Assembly: GCF_027359595.1 (NCBI RefSeq)
Contig: NZ_CP114783.1
Coordinates: forward strand, 310,001-374,000
DNA length: 64,000 nt
DNA from: Prochlorococcus marinus str. MIT 0912
GTDB lineage: Bacteria > Cyanobacteriota > Cyanobacteriia > PCC-6307 > Cyanobiaceae
Direction of reading: 5' to 3'
Position numbers and translations under genes: made by a program. Shown here piece after piece: positions 63,991 through 64,000 of the stretch; position 1 is the stretch's first letter, and each line of letters opens with the position of its first letter. Under the pieces are notes generated by a model. The model was not told where the DNA came from, did no database searches, and saw only the letters and a list, made by a program, of their open reading frames with translations.

Positions 63991-64000
63991 ATTTTAAATA

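Noticed and set aside
1-64000. CRISPR arrays, prophage, transposases or rRNA genes
   Set aside because: I found no regularly spaced direct repeats, no integrase or transposase frames and no rRNA-like sequence. The tandem repeats seen have only two copies.

Overview
The window looks like a chromosomal segment of a marine picocyanobacterium, most probably Prochlorococcus. The DNA is AT-rich and gene-dense, with overlapping gene ends and few Shine-Dalgarno sites. The gene set is cyanobacterial: Psb30/Ycf12, Ycf20 (DUF565), CCB-type cytochrome b6 cofactor assembly, HemJ, DUF1995, DUF2996, DUF3038, a B12-dependent MetH with cobalamin genes, and paired GDT1-type transporters. A low-light (NATL-like) clade is a guess; only Prochlorococcus or a close relative is well supported.

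Layout. 1-13.8 kb is core metabolism: argC (cut by the window edge), purN, pgi, leuS, dapF, a cysteine desulfurase, a DUF1995 gene, a PBP4-type carboxypeptidase, coaD, a flavin-reductase-like gene, uvrC, hemJ and a PHP phosphoesterase. 13.8-22.2 kb holds cobN, ilvE and metH; with cobU at 33.3 kb this links cobalamin synthesis to methionine synthesis. 22.2-26 kb is accessory: small hypothetical genes, an Ap4A phosphorylase, a protein with a ribbon-helix-helix-like N-terminus and a C-terminal J-domain, and a 0.7-kb stretch with a promoter-like site and a hairpin over the start codon of a 64-aa ORF. 26-34.4 kb is again core: pheT, rpmG, rpsR, an RNB ribonuclease, metG, an LptC-like lipoprotein, a CCB-family protein, cobU and trmL.

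34.4-41.3 kb is the most unusual part. It is a very AT-rich run of small genes (19-134 codons) with long non-coding stretches. It contains two paralogous pairs: one divergent around a palindrome, the other in tandem and coiled-coil. It also holds perfect inverted repeats, a candidate small RNA locus and a tRNA-Met. 41.4-64 kb returns to ordinary genes: peroxiredoxin, an FtsH homologue, rpmF, ycf20-like, a HAD phosphatase, recJ, psb30, two half-size GDT1 genes, an RNase R-like gene, a ubiX-like gene, DUF2996, tldD/tldE, fmt, terC, mfd, a thioredoxin-like gene, a methyltransferase and a DUF4335/DUF3038 pair.

Two proteins keep their family architecture but appear to have lost the catalytic residues. 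The FtsH homologue (42019-43746) has an intact AAA ATPase, but Q-I-I-G-K stands where the zinc HExxH should be, and the first membrane anchor is missing. The RNase R-like protein (48258-50570) keeps its OB and S1 domains but lacks the acidic RNB active site, while a separate short gene (29050-30321) keeps the active site without clear OB or S1 domains. These two pseudoenzymes and the structured RNAs and paralogues of the small-gene island are the best leads for new biology.
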